From: Gnetum montanum
Lineage: Eukaryota; Streptophyta; Gnetopsida; Gnetales; Gnetaceae
Assembly: GCA_015680685.1 (NCBI GenBank)
Contig: MNCI01029357.1
Coordinates: 661,569-725,568 of the forward strand
Direction: 5' to 3'
DNA: 64,000 bases
Made by a program: the position numbers and the translations under genes. Below, piece after piece: positions 1 through 11,772 of the stretch (position 1 is its first letter; each line of letters opens with the position of its first letter). The notes under the pieces were generated by a model, which did no database searches, was not told the origin of the DNA, and worked only from the letters and a program-made list of their open reading frames with translations.

Positions 1-1240
1 TTATGGTTGTCAATTATAAAATCAATGTTTATACTTCTTATGCCCTAAATCATAATTTTGATTTTACAAACATTTACTTTCATGTCCAAGGAATCATAGA
101 AATGCATGAATGTTTGAAACAACTTCTACACACCTCTTTTTGAAGTTCAAAACAAAGTTGCATTATTACCATATACTAAAAATTTAACAAGATAATTACT
201 AACTTTAATTGCATTTATTTAAGGAGCTATATTAAGCCAATTTTTAAGAAATTTGATGAAGATTCAAAATAAGGCTAGAGATAGGGGGCAACCTTCCTTG
301 ACTCTAACATTACTAAAAATGTGGGCAATGTCTTGTAAATCATCATCCTAGAGTTTAATTATAACATTTTACTAAAGATTTTGACTAACTTCAATTAGAT
401 CATGAGGAATGTTGATATCAATTAAATGCTAACAAAGCTTTTTCTTAACCATAGAATTAAAAGCTTTTAAGAATTCATGAAATAAGCAAAACATTTTTTA
501 TTGGGTCTTTTCATAAAATCCATGGTGTACAAGAGAGTAACCAAGTGATCAATTATTGAATGCTTTATTCCAAAGCTTGTTTATACTACAACTCTTAAAT
601 TATTTTGCTTAGCCCAATTAGTAAACCTTCTCTCAAGGTGCCCAAAAACTTTGCAAAAATATTATTAATTGTAACCATTCTATAATTATTTAAATTAGCC
701 ATGTCTCCTTTTTTATGGAAGATAACTAAGATCCAAAATGATGCTCTCATTCAACATCTTGCAAATTTCTCTATGAATATTTGATCACCCCAATTAAATA
801 GCATAGCATATAAATCATCAACATCTGAAACTTTATCTTTAGCTAATTTGTCAAGGATATAAATTATTTCATCCTTAGATAATTACAATTTATAATAAGG
901 GTTTAAGATGGATTAATCTTCATGTTCATAAGACAATAAATTTTTTATTAAATGAGATATTTCAAAGAAGGAAAATAACTTTAACTCTTAGCATTTTCCA
1001 AAATTGCCTTAGTTCTTTTTTAATTACATAAACAAACATTTCTTATTGTTATTTGAAAAAAGCTCTTCTCTTAGTTCTCACCAAATTCTTATATCTCCTA
1101 AATGCATCATTTGTTTATTCCTTGTTATAAAATTTGATTACTAAATAACTACTTTATATGACTGTCTTTGTGTTATAGTGATCAATGAAGCAATCTCAAT
1201 TAATACTTGCAGTAATGTGAATACTATAAATTTTAGGCCA
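1..1240 (-). pseudogene. LINE reverse transcriptase fragment, left copy
   Basis: Read on the minus strand, this AT-rich stretch gives broken pieces of a non-LTR retrotransposon RT. Around 600-720 the frame reads KKGDMANLNNYRMVTINN followed by IFAKFLG, matching the LINE RT block KKGD..-NNYR-...-K. Around 270-550 there are pieces resembling the F-x-KAFD and GCPLS blocks. There are many stops and frameshifts and no intact ORF. It runs off the left window edge, so the 3' end is not seen. The segment from about 440 is repeated at 2970-3755, and the same LINE family is present in a longer copy at 44980-48653. Assignment to LINE is fairly sure; the clade is not. Confidence 0.7.
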
Positions 1241-2100
1241 CTACTTGAAACTTATTTTTGAGTTCTAAGGTAGAATTTAGACGTAAGGTTACAACCATGG
1301 AGGAGATTAGAGCTTGTTCAGTTCTAAAATTTAAAAAGCTTCAAAGTGCTCTTATTGCTTACGAAATGAACCTCATAAGTGAAGAGGCAATAAAAGAAAA
1401 GTCTATTGCCCTAAAATTAATCTCTAAGGAAAAGGAACCTATTGAGCAAGATGTGAGCAGCAAAGAGGATATAGCTATTCTTTGAAGAAGAGTCCATTGG
1501 CTACTTGCAAGAAAAGGAAAGAGCTTTAATCAACAAGGACCCAATCAATTTACCTCTAAAGGTAAGGACAAAGGTAAGAATTTGTCAAATTCTAATTTTG
1601 ATGCTTTTTTTAATAGAATGTTGGGTTTGTGGAGAAAGAGGCCATGTGGCCTCCTAATGTCCTAGTAATACAAAAAGAGAGGATTGATATGAAAATGAAA
1701 AAGACCAACTTCTACACTAGTTGGGATGATGGTGAGCAAAGTGAAGAAGAAATAAATGACTCCACAAAAGATTCTCCACTCATATTCACGACACTCACAA
1801 ATGAAAATTCACTACAAGTTATTAATGAACCAAGAGGTAAGTATGACAAAAGGTATAGTGAATTACCAAAAGAAATTCTCATTCTACATTATCTACTTAT
1901 GAAGGTAAAGAAATACATAAATAGAAAATTTTATGTAATTCACAACAAATTAAATGGAGATATCTCACATAAAGGCTAAGATTCAACAACTATTCAACAA
2001 CTAAGCCCTTTAGATGAAGAATGCAGAGGTTTTCAAGAAGGAGAGGTTCATGAAAAATAGCCTACGAATGAAGATTTTGAAAAATTTCCTTCTTAAGACA
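1240..2100 (+). pseudogene. Ty1/copia gag remnant with CCHC zinc knuckle
   Basis: Plus-strand gag remnant of element E. The stretch from 1258 contains KVTTMEEIRACSVLKFKKL and a Lys/Glu-rich tail, the pattern of the UBN2-type gag of plant copia elements. A second piece reads FNQQGPNQFTSKGKDKGKN. At about 1620-1661 an alternative frame encodes CWVCGERGHVAS-stop-C, a C-x2-C-x4-H-x4-C zinc knuckle with one stop codon inside. Frameshifts separate the pieces. The downstream part (about 1840-2095) recurs at 3755-3990. RT and integrase of this element are not visible. Lineage is inferred as SIRE/Maximus-like from the double polypurine tract at 5264 and 5567. Confidence 0.7.
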
Positions 2101-2474
2101 TTCTTTAATGTTTTATGCATTAAAAAGGAAAATCAGGCAAAGTTTGAACTCTTTGGGTTTCAAGAATAACGGTGAAGGAGTGAAAGCCTAGCTCAATTTC
2201 ATCATTTTTTTTAAATATGACTTTTTAGCTTATTTATAACTCAACACCTTTCTTAGGGCACACAAGTAAGATGAACATTATCTATAACTCAACAACGTTT
2301 ACCAATCCAAATTGTTAAAACATAACAAGCAGCGGTATCAGCTTTGATTCTCAAGCATTATTCAAATCCTTCTTGGTACGTTTTACAAGGAATGAAATCC
2401 TAAAAAGCTAAAAAAAAAAAACCTAAAATATCTTCCTGACAGATCATTAAAGTCAAATTTATCTATTTTATCTA
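2101..2474. other. Unclassified AT-rich spacer
   Basis: AT-rich sequence between the first gag remnant and a GC-rich patch. I see no coding frame of note, no RNA gene and no terminal repeats. Confidence 0.4.
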
Positions 2475-2790
2475 TTACTTGGTGCATAAGTTCTCCATGG
2501 AGATATTGAACCTGTGTAATGTGCATCTGTTGCAGGATGCAGAGTCTGAAAGATGGAAGCCGCCAAGGGAGCGGCGGATTTCGTCCACGGTGGCAGCGTT
2601 GATGGCGAATGAGCGCTAGAGAACCAGAGTCGGAATGGACGGCTGGGAAGCGAAGGAGGCGGCCGGCACAAAGCTGACGCCCATGTTCATGTTCTGGCTC
2701 GTCAACATGAACAGCGCCTGCCTCCACCTCTTTGTCTCCTCTCGTGCGTTGTTGCTTTGTAGCGCTCGAAATTTGTGCCGAGTCTTTATG
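2475..2790 (-). pseudogene. GC-rich patch, possible captured exon
   Basis: About 200 bases (2530-2740) are clearly richer in G and C than anything within several kilobases. One minus-strand frame stays open across most of 2475-2790 with a single stop, and includes AINAATVDEIRRSLGGFHL and NMNMGVSFVPAASFASQPS, ending at TAA (2475-2477). The composition looks like host exon rather than the surrounding transposon DNA. I do not recognise the protein. Longer frames in other phases overlap it, so even the correct strand is uncertain. It lies between two copies of the LINE/gag duplication. Confidence 0.3.
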
Positions 2791-2944
2791 TCTTTTCTTA
2801 AATTAAGACATTTGGAATTGAATTTCCATTCTTCTCGTACGCTCTATGATCTAAGTTGTCTTCTAAATCCTCTTATACCTTCATTTACTGGAATAAGCAT
2901 GTTCCTTGAGGTTATTGCAAATTTATCTTTCAAATGTTAACCAA

Positions 2945-3755
2945 TTTCTAAGTTTGAAAAATATCAGAAAGCTTTTAACCATAGAATCAAAAGCTTTTAA
3001 GAAATTCATGAAATAAGAAAAAGAAAATTCTATTGGGTCTTTTCATAAAATCCATGGTGTACAAGATATTAACCAAGTGATTGGTTTATTCAAAAGCTTG
3101 TTTGTACCACAACTCTTAAATTATTTTGCTTAGCCCAATTACTAAACCTTCTCTCATGGTTCCCAATAACTTTACAAAAATGTTACTAATTGTAATCATT
3201 TTATAATTATTTAAATTACCCGTGTCTCCTTTTTTATAGAAGATAACTAAAATCCAAAATAATGCTTTCATTCAACATCTTGCAAATTTCTTTATGAATA
3301 TTTGATCACCCCAATTTACTAGCTTAGTATATAAACCATCAATATTTGAAACTGTCTTTAGCTAATTTGTCAATTATTTCATCCCTAGATAATTACAATT
3401 TATAACCTGGATTTAAGATGGAAAAATATTTATATTCATAAGAAAATAACTTTTTATAAAATGAGACACTTCAAAGAAGGAAAATACCTTTGACTCTTAA
3501 CATTTTCCAAAATTGCCTTGGTTCTTTCTTAATCATGTAAACAAATTTTTCTTGTTTTTATTTGAAAAAAGCTCTTCTCTTGGTTCTCCTCAAATTCTTA
3601 TATCTCCTAAATGCATCATTTGTTGAAATTTGATTACTAAATAACTACTTTATATGACTATGTCTTTGTGTTACACTAATTGATGAAACAATCTCAATTA
3701 ATACCTATAGTAATGTAGAATTACACTCTTTAAAATACTATAAATTATTGAATTA
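2945..3755 (-). pseudogene. LINE reverse transcriptase fragment, duplicated copy
   Basis: Minus-strand homologue of the fragment at 440-1240. It holds the same RT block (KKGD-x4-NNY region at about 3115-3240) with independent small deletions and substitutions. No intact frame. See the duplication entry at 2965-3990. Confidence 0.65.
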
Positions 3756-3990
3756 CAAAAGGTATAGTGAATCATGAGAAGATAATCTCATTCTGCATTA
3801 TCTACTTAAGAAGGTAAAGAAATACATGAATAGAAAACTTTATGCAATTCACACCAAATTAAAAGGAGAAATCTTAGACATAAAGGCTAAGATTCAACAA
3901 TTAATCCCTTTAGATGAAGAATGTAGAGGTTTTCAAGAAGGAGAGATTTATGAAAAACAACCTAGGAATCAAGATTTTGAAAAAGTCTTA
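2965..3990. repeat. Second copy of a LINE plus gag duplication (first copy 440-2095)
   Basis: The sequence from 2970 matches that from about 440 in the same order and orientation: the LINE RT piece first, then the downstream part of the copia gag (3755-3990 against 1840-2095). The second copy lacks roughly 600 bases of gag (about 1240-1840 of the first). Conservation of order across two unrelated elements shows that a composite segment was duplicated after the LINE and copia pieces had already been joined. Confidence 0.7.
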
Positions 3991-4266
3991 CAGGAGGATA
4001 TAAGCTCCAGCTCAAGCATAATAAGGTTTTATAACCCCATTCATGAGAGCACTTTATCTGTCTGTAAAAATTGTGGAAGTAAACAAAACTTTGATTATCC
4101 TCATGTTGATCAAAATAGTATTGATGCTTGGTCATGCCAAAAAGTTCCTAATAAGGATATTTTGCAGGAAGTAGCAATTGGAAATGAAGATGAGTGGAAA
4201 ATTGAAAAATTCCTCAAAAAGATGGATGATACAGAAGGTGATCAAAAATTCTTTCATCATAAATAA
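3757..4266 (+). pseudogene. Copia gag-derived ORF, C-terminal part
   Basis: An open plus-strand frame of 146 codons (from ATG at 3826) continues the duplicated gag piece. It begins MNRKLYAIHTKLKGEI, is rich in Lys, Glu and Gln, and contains CKNCGSKQNFDYPH, half of a possible Cys/His site. The equivalent region in the first copy (1912-1979) stops early. This is the longest open piece of element E. A specific function cannot be given; gag or the linker just after gag is the best reading. Confidence 0.45.
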
Positions 4267-5263
4267 CATGAACAAGCTTGGCCATCATGCAAAAAAATTG
4301 ATGAAAGAAATTTAAAAGCTAAGGAAGTACTTCATGATAGAGGACCTCATCTTAAACTTCATTAGTCTTTTCATCTCAATTGCAAGTAAGGTAAGTAATG
4401 GTAAGTTTCTATTTCCTTGCTTGCTAGAAATTATGTCAATTTTTAAATGTTTTATGTTTTATAAGGGCATATATCTTTATTTATAGAAAACAAAATTGTA
4501 TGGATATCTATTGTTTTGTCTCTTGAAACATGAAATTGCTCACATAGTCTTAAAAAAGGAATTATCCGTAAAAGAAAAATCTACATTTGATTATCTAGAA
4601 TGGATGTTTATCATAATATGCCACTAATTTCAACCATGCTTTGTAGAAATATTGTAAGGAAAATGACATTTAAATGATCAAGAAAGACTAATTTTTTTTA
4701 ATACATGCTTACATTTTTTTATTATTAAGACTATGGAAAATTAGCTTCAAGTTGTACAAATGTTAAGATAAGCACATATGTAGGGAGAGCTTGAACCTCA
4801 TGGATTATTATAAAGCATTCATTCTTGGTAGTCTATGAAGATTTTTCTTCAAGACATAAATCTTAGGAAGATAAATTGGAAGGCTTGGCTTAGTTATATT
4901 TGAATTGGTTGTGGGTTATTAACTTGAGGATAGCGACTAAATGGAATTTGGCTTGACAACACTCTGAAATAATGTTACAAAATGCACTCAAAAATGTTTT
5001 TATCTCTATGATAGCATCATGAATAAATCATCTTAGAAGTTTTCACATTTTTTTAAAGTTTGAAAATGAATGGATATTAAATCGTAAATTGTTTTGAAAA
5101 TGTGAAGAACCTAGAACTTGCATATATCTTGATTTGATTTGATATGAATATCTCTTATGTGTTAGATATGTCTAAACTCCTATGGTACTTATTACGTATT
5201 GATGAAAATTGTGCATTCTCTTGATCTATCTGGTTGCTCTGCTCCACTCCTTTTTGATGATGT
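4267..5263. other. Decayed interior of element E, no recognisable domain
   Basis: AT-rich sequence in which I find no RT, integrase or RNase H motif in any frame. It lies between the gag remnant and the polypurine tracts of the same element, so pol has probably been deleted or decayed past recognition. Confidence 0.4.
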
Positions 5264-5277
5264 CCAAAAGGGGGAGA
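5264..5277 (+). other. First polypurine tract of element E
   Basis: CCAAAAGGGGGAGA, the usual priming site for plus-strand DNA in plant copia elements. A near-identical tract follows at 5567. Several tracts ahead of the 3' LTR are typical of the SIRE/Maximus group, which is why E is placed there. Confidence 0.6.
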
Positions 5278-5566
5278 TATTTGGTATTATATTTCATATT
5301 AGTGGGGCAGTATTGGAATATTTGATTATATGATAAAATGCTATCATTTGTGAATAAATGAGCATGATGTGATGTAAAATGACTTGAATGATTATGAGTT
5401 AGTACACTTTGAAATGTGATGGCTATATTCATATATATAATTTTGATTTAGTATACTTTGGAATCTAATTGGTACATTTAAACTAATGACATGGGTGATA
5501 TTGAAAATATATGACTTAATGATTTTTGGGAGACTGCTAATCCATTTTCTTAAGTTTTGGAAATCA

Positions 5567-5582
5567 CCAAAAAGGGGGAGAT
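5567..5582 (+). other. Second polypurine tract of element E
   Basis: CCAAAAAGGGGGAGA followed one base later by TGTTGACC, which reads as the first bases of a 3' LTR. This fixes the orientation of E as plus and the LTR start at 5583. Confidence 0.65.
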
Positions 5583-6179
5583 TGTTGACCTTTTGGTATG
5601 TCAAAATCTTAAGGAAAATAGAGAACAAAGGAGGTTTGTTATGGATGTTGTATTTATAGGACAAGAACGAGAATTCCACATCATGGACAAAGACTCAAAG
5701 AATCATGGCTATCAAAGTAAACCACTTCATTGGAAAAATGAGAGCATGGACAAGTACAAATAATACAAGCTAAATGAAGATTCTTCAAGAATTAAGAGGA
5801 AGATAAATCAATAATAGAAAGCCTAAGGAACTAGAGCTCAAAAGTTAAGAAGATATCTCTAAGGAATAGAAGACGTCTTGGCTGAGAGGAAGTCAATCAT
5901 AGAAAGACATCTTCCAAAAATAGGAGATGTATCCTATTGAAAGAAGACATTTCCTTAGAGATGTCCAATTCAAGAAGGAGATGTCTTCCTAGAACTGAGG
6001 TTGAATTTAGAGAGACATGCCAATCTCAAAGGAGACATCCACATTAGCCATTGCATAGTTGTGCAAGAATTTGGAGGTGTTTTTGGAAGCTTCGATGCTA
6101 TAAGAAGAAACTAATTATCACATGTAAAATATAGAAATAGGAAAAAATACTTGAAATAGTAGGCTATGATGAATAGATA

Positions 6180-6667
6180 ATAGGGTTAAATCCCACAGAG
6201 CAGATCCAATTGCAAAAGTCAAGTTGTCATGAAGAGAAAAATTTGTTGGAGAGCAAGCTATGATGAGATCTGTAAGAGAGCAGGGTTAAATCTCATAGAA
6301 TATATCCAAATCTCACAGAGCAAATCTGACAATGACTAGAGAGTATGGTTAGATCTTATGAAAATCATGTTATCATGTAGAGAAAAATTTGGCAAAGACT
6401 AAGCTGTGATGAGATTTGTCACAAAGTAGGCTCTAATAAGTGGAGAGCAAGGTCAAATCCTAGAGTAGATTTAGCAAAGAGCCTATATAGAAAATTTGAT
6501 ATAAAGTAAGATCAAATCGGGTAGAGAAAATTAAGTAGAGAAAAAAATTCAAAGAGTAAAAGAGGGCAAAATCTTGAAATAACAAATTGTGACAAGTAGA
6601 TTAAATTGCATGAAGTAGATTTGGCATAGAGTAGGGTCAAAATGGATGGAGAAAATTTGATAGAGAG
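6180..6667. repeat. Degenerate AG-rich reiteration split by element D
   Basis: Irregular reiteration of a phrase like AGAGCAGGGTTAAATC with variants such as AGAGCAGATCC and AGAGTAGGGTC at spacings of roughly 25-45 bases. The matching half lies at 42400-42720. Unit boundaries are too eroded for a copy count. Confidence 0.5.
6663..6667. other. Target-site duplication of element D, left
   Basis: GAGAG immediately before the left LTR. The right copy at 42380-42384 is AAAAG; the two differences are both G to A. Confidence 0.5.
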
Positions 6668-7501
6668 TGATGAGTGGTGAGGTACCCCTACACTCAACCA
6701 TACAAATACGAGTGTTCACGCATGATCTGGTTGAACTCCGTAGACGAGCTAGTTGTGGTATCTAGATAATTGCACATTGATCACAGTTCGCTATCTTTCC
6801 ACCTAGAATAGTATTTGATTTGTCATGTATGGTTTAGTCTAGAGTGAGGTGTATGATGTGGTCCTAAGATAGTGCTACTCCTAGAGGCAATGAAAAATAA
6901 CTTTGATTAACCTAAGAGGGAAAGGATGAAGAGAGTCTAAGATAGCTTAAGTGCGATGAGCATCCATCCCTTAATCATCCTTACACATCTAGGACCTCAT
7001 GTACTACTGTTGGGATTACCAAGCACATGTCCTAGGTATGCTACTGGGATACCAAGTAGTCACACTTCAATGCTTGTGATTAAGTTGTACTCATTCCGTG
7101 TTTAATAACAGGGATAGGAGAGGAAGGTAAAGAGATATTAAGCAAGAAAGCAATAAATACAGTTAAACTAAGTGAATGCTGCAATGATGAAGTAATCTTA
7201 ATATTTATTGCTGGTCATGTGCATGTCCAAGTACATCACACTTAAATAAAGGTTATATACAATTACAATCATCACACTATGGGCATGCACTGGGGGAAAG
7301 GGTTGAGAGGAATTGAAACTAATAAAAAGATCTTACTCTAACACTAACTTTTCCTATGACTTTCTAGTGCCCCCCATTGTGTATTTATAGGCTCACATGG
7401 AAACAACGAAATCGTGTATCCAATATCACTAGTGAGGCCACGATATCGCATACCCAATATTAAGGGTTCATTATTGGAGCCTGAGAAATCATGGTTCATC
7501 A
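6668..7501 (-). mobile_element. Element D 3' LTR
   Basis: 834 bp. Pairs along its whole length with 41546-42379, including the TATA region and the GATATC-rich part next to the inner end. Its inner neighbour TACCCCCAAGAC is the minus-strand polypurine tract. Confidence 0.9.
7382..7391 (-). promoter_or_regulatory. TATA box in D 3' LTR
   Basis: Plus-strand TATTTATAGG, which is CCTATAAATA on the coding strand. The same box is at 42262-42271. GATATC-type words lie just upstream in U3 (7405-7460). Confidence 0.6.
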
Positions 7502-7513
7502 TACCCCCAAGAC
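7502..7513 (-). other. Polypurine tract of element D
   Basis: On the minus strand GTCTTGGGGGTA ends directly at the 3' LTR. Upstream is CTCGAGGATGAG, a phrase also found ahead of the D-family LTR at 51563. Confidence 0.55.
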
Positions 7514-7690
7514 TAAATGCAAACTCATCCTCGAGTTAAAAAAAATGAGAACAAGCCCCATTGATTACATAGTGGATAGGTATAGGATTATTGACTAACT
7601 AAGAATTTATTCATGTCGCAGTGGAGGATTGCATACAAAAAAATTGGGACACAAACATAAAATTACAAAAGTACAAAACTTTTTTGGAAC

Positions 7691-9352
7691 TCATGTGATT
7701 CCAAGTGGCAATGGTTCCTTCATGGGTTGCTTCCCATTATCTTGTGCTCTAGTTTTTGGAATTTGATGGCTCTGAAGGAGTGCTTGGAGCTTTTCCTCTT
7801 TAGTTCAGGGGTCTTGTGCCACCCATGTTAATGCTCCAATGTTTGATGGAGTCGACACCTCCCATGGACACGACAATTGCAAGAACATTTGATTTGCTTT
7901 GACATACCAAGCTGCAAACAATCGTTGTTCCTCCTCGTAGGCTCTAACTTTATCCTTGTACTCTTGGTAATCTATAAGGCATTGAGCCAAGTCTACTACG
8001 CCATAGTTTTGTTCTTGGTAGATTGTTTTGACCACCTCTAACTTAGAATTTGCCACTTCTAACTTCTGCAATGTCTTCTTGTGCTCTACAAATTCTATTT
8101 TATATTTTGCGTAGGTTGTAGCTACCTACTTCTCTAGCTCTGATTTCGAGCATCTTGTTGGTAACATCACTAAATTGGCATATCGTAGGTTTGCCAATTC
8201 CATGTACTCCATAAGATCTTGTATCTGTAGGTCCTGGATTTTGAGCTCACCTTGGTGGACAAATGCATAGGTGTCCAGCATGACCTGCCAATTAGCGTGT
8301 TGAGAACTAAAGGTGTTAATGTGGGTCTTGGCCATATGGATCTCTTTTTCAATGACATGCTTATACATCCCCACCTAATCTCTAAAGTTCTCCTTCAATG
8401 ACATGCTTATAAATCCGCACATAATCTCACTAGCACTTTTTCTTGGGGCTAGTGGCTTCAGCAATTTAAAAAATGAAGCATTTTGGGCTCTTTTGGGGAT
8501 GTCATTGGTGTACCCTAGAATTCCAGTATGTCAGCACAACTTCTTGATGAGATAGGAAAAGGGCAATATGAACTTCCATATCTTACATTCCTCAAATCAC
8601 CTTAAAATCTCTGTGAGATACAGATGGGGGAGGTTGGCATTAACCTTGCCCATCAATATCGCACTTCCTTTGGCTACATATGTTGAGATCCTATTCAGTC
8701 CTTTAATGGGGAATATGTGATAAGTGCTAATCTTGAAATATATCCTCTCTTCCAAAGTCAACTCTACATATGCCTTGTCTTCCTTTTTGTACATCCTTTT
8801 TAACCAAATTTTTCATGCATCGACATCCAAGCGAGTGGGTAGGTGAGCAACTTTTGGCCCCATATTCCAAAGATTCAACACTTCTAAAATGGCCTTGGTA
8901 GAAAAATCCATAGACACACCACCAATATCAACTATGGTGCCTTCTTTTTTATTATGCCAAAATTGGTATGTCTCTCCTAAGTACCAGGCACCACTTTCAG
9001 AAAGGATAGGCCATAATGGGGAACCTTTGAGTTGGTCCCTAACTACCTTAGGAGAAAACTCTATGAAAGGTCTAAAGTTTAGTTCCATGATCATAGCTGC
9101 TAACGTGGACCTTTCATGGATTTCCTGAACATACTCCGAAGACAATGTGAGATGTTGTCCCTATTCAAGTGCTCCAGCGGCTCCTCTTTCTACTTGTCTT
9201 GATTGCATAGTAGTAGGAGGCTCTTGATGGATGCTGAATAATTGTGCCTCCTACTCTACACATTCCTTGGGAGACACCTGGCCTCTATGTCTCCTTGGTC
9301 ATTTGGACAAACCTTGAGAGGGTCCTTCTTGTTGTCCACATTTAGTGGCCAT
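7691..9352 (-). pseudogene. Element D 3' ORF (retrotransposon-associated protein, about 554 codons)
   Basis: One minus-strand frame runs from ATG (9350-9352) to TGA (7691-7693) with no frameshift but several in-frame stops (for example near 9145, 8597, 8126 and 7805). The N-terminal third reads ELNFRPFIEF, then WPILSESGAWYLGETYQFW, and later LTLEERIYFKISTYHI. The middle and C-terminal parts are helical and charged, with a likely coiled coil (LQIQDLMEYMELANLRYA region). A related reading occurs in element G at 61690-62216, sharing ELNF-x-PF, WPI, SG-x-WY-x2-ETY-x-F and LTLEE-x-IYFKI. I cannot name the function. The position after pol is where env-like or extra ORFs sit in Athila-type elements. 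A link to the 'putative plant transposon protein' domain is possible but not shown. Confidence 0.7.
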
Positions 9353-10379
9353 CTACAATCACATGGGGTGGACCATTAGTAAGGTTGCTTAAAATATTTG
9401 ATTTATACCTTACTTCTTGATTTTAAGAAATGTGTTTCTTGTTTCATGTGATTTAGAGCTAGGAAATTTTATGAAAATGTCCCCTAAAAGTTTGATATTG
9501 GGCCCAATTTGATTAGGTGGCTCCAAAATTTAATTCTCCTGGTGTGGGTGAAGAGATAAAACTGATTTTGGCAACATTTTAAACATTTTTTATGGTCTTT
9601 TACCCTTTATGATAAGCTTAAGGCAATGATGAATGTTTGAAAAATTATGTGCGACTTGGAGTGTACCCTTTCCTAACAACTAAGTTGAACACTCCAGGTT
9701 TAGATGGGTTCAAGTGGAATGGGAATCAGAGTGTTAACGAACAAGTTATGGATGTTGGAACGAGAGGTATGCAAGTTAGCAAGTTCATGGAGAAAAATTT
9801 GAACAACTCCCCTCGCGTGAAGAGTGTAAAATAATGTTGATGTGTGCGGGGGACCCATATATATAGTTTTTTTTATGGACATGATATCCGGTACCTAATA
9901 GCATAGACCTGATATCGCGTTGGCCTCGATATCACGACCTATTGAAAATAGGGTACTTAGTAAAATTGAAGAATTTTTGAAATTCCAAGGCCAAGAATAA
10001 AGGATTTGGAGTTAAGTTGAAAGGTTTAGGGTAATATTGAATAGACCAGAAGGCATAAAAGGTATAATGGTGTAGGATCTAATAATAAAATTGATGAATA
10101 GGATGAAGAGAAAGGACATGTTTGGGTGCATAAGAACATTTGAATCAGAGGGATAACAAGTGAAAGAATAACGTTGGCAATAAAGTACTCGAAGGATATA
10201 AAATGATGTGATGGTGTGCAACAAGTACAAATTACAAAAGTCACACAAGTGGATCCTCCCCAAAGTAGGTTTCAACCTATAATGCCCTTGCGTAACCACC
10301 CTAAAGATGTTCGTAGGCATGAAAAGGGTGAAATATAATCCACACCAATTGCACAAAACACACATTTGTAAATACTGCT
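9353..10379. other. Non-coding interior of element D, left of A
   Basis: No convincing frame. A cluster of GATATC words at 9889-9940 echoes those in the D LTR. Confidence 0.45.
10375..10379. other. Target-site duplication of element A, left
   Basis: CTGCT before the left LTR. The right copy at 38432-38436 is CTGCC (one transition). Confidence 0.65.
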
Positions 10380-11066
10380 TGTAGTGACCAAAAATGTCGA
10401 CGGCTGGAAAACACCGAGGGGTCGTTGGTCGTTCACAGTCGTAACCCCGTTCTCACGTGAGGGCTGTGTTGGATGGGATGGAAATGGGGCACCCTGAATG
10501 GTCTGGTTGATCAGACAGGGACTTAATCGGTGTTAATATAACCTTTTGCAACATGTAATTTGAAAACGAGACTGATAGCGCGAAGTAATGCTTAAACGTA
10601 AAAAAGGCAGAAAGAAAGTGTAAAATGCAATAGTAAACAGGAGGTAAAGTAAAAATGTAGTTAAAAAAATGCACTGCTTCAAAGCTATGACCTCACTTTG
10701 TCAAGATGGATACAATCAGTTGCATAGCATTGAGAAGTGCAGAGATCCTAAGATTAACTAAGATGCGTAGAGCAAGGCGGCTGTGCACTTGAATGCAGAC
10801 TCAGGCATTTACAATGCGAAGTGCTACCAATGTGGTAGAAAAGAGCAGAATGGGATGCCAACTGAAAGTGCTAACTTTTTATAATGTCAAAACAAAAAGC
10901 TTACAATTCTCAAGGTTATAGTGCTAACTTTTTGCTCGTCAGCCAACCAGACTCTTAGCTGACTAGATTGCCAAGAAAATAGACTGGGAACTGAAAAGCT
11001 GCAAAGGGCATCCCTTGGATTGAAAATTTCATAAAAAGGGAGTCGTTTAAGCATCGCTCATTGGGG

Positions 11067-11076
11067 TATTTATAGG
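11067..11076 (-). promoter_or_regulatory. TATA box in A 3' LTR
   Basis: Plus-strand TATTTATAGG (CCTATAAATA on the coding strand), within a block that is conserved in the partner LTR at 37521-37530. Confidence 0.6.
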
Positions 11077-11752
11077 ACCAAGGGCATGTGAAATATGGGG
11101 TTTGAACGCCATGTGCCTTGGGCTTATGCTGACCTGACTATGCTGCACGTGCCTACATGACCATTGGGTGAGCTTTCCATGTAGTAATTATGAGCTTGCC
11201 ACATCGTAATTGCACTGTCAGAGCAATGGTGCAAGTAGGTGAGGTGCATTGATGTTGCGTAATGGCTTGCCACGTTTTTCTATGCTTTGTAGCGTAGCAT
11301 GTTTGGCATGGCATAGCATCTTGTTACGCTGTGCTACGCTATGCAGCGTAGCGTAGTTGCTGGTTCAAAGTAAGAAACTTGCATTGTGTTCTGCTACATG
11401 TATTGGAAACCCTTGAAGCATGCTGAGTATTTGTTGCATTTTAGCCACGCTACGCTACGCTACGTAGCATATCATAGTGTAGCAACTGGCCTTAGTAGCA
11501 AAAAATGACGCCAATCTACAAACTTTGCCTTTTGCACTACGAAAATTGCGAACTTGCTGATCCTACCCTTCGAGCTACCTTCTATGACTTTCACAGAATT
11601 GCTACGCCTCGTTAAGCCTTGTAGCTTAGCATAGCATAGCAACAAACATGACTTGATTTTGCCAAGTTTGTCACTTTCTGATTGAAGGAGACATTGCTGA
11701 AGAACATTGAACTTGGGCGAGGGGACTGATCATCCAGCTTTTGCTACATTGT

Positions 11753-11772
11753 GCTACGCTACGTAGCGTAGC
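11753..11772. repeat. Perfect 20-bp palindrome in A U3
   Basis: GCTACGCTACGTAGCGTAGC is its own reverse complement. It is the best preserved of five hairpins made from the same words in this LTR; the right LTR has the equivalent at about 38207-38230 with substitutions. Confidence 0.85.

Larger units (their letters stand above)
5583..6667 (+). mobile_element. 3' LTR of element E, left part
   Basis: Starts TGTTGACC directly after a polypurine tract. From about 6180 to 6667 it consists of loosely reiterated A/G-rich text. The same kind of text resumes on the far side of element D from 42385, which shows that D split this LTR. The outer end and the partner 5' LTR were not found. Confidence 0.55.

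Noticed and set aside
8889-9128. Plus-strand ORF over the D 3' ORF
   Set aside because: Antisense shadow. The minus-strand frame has the motifs shared with G.
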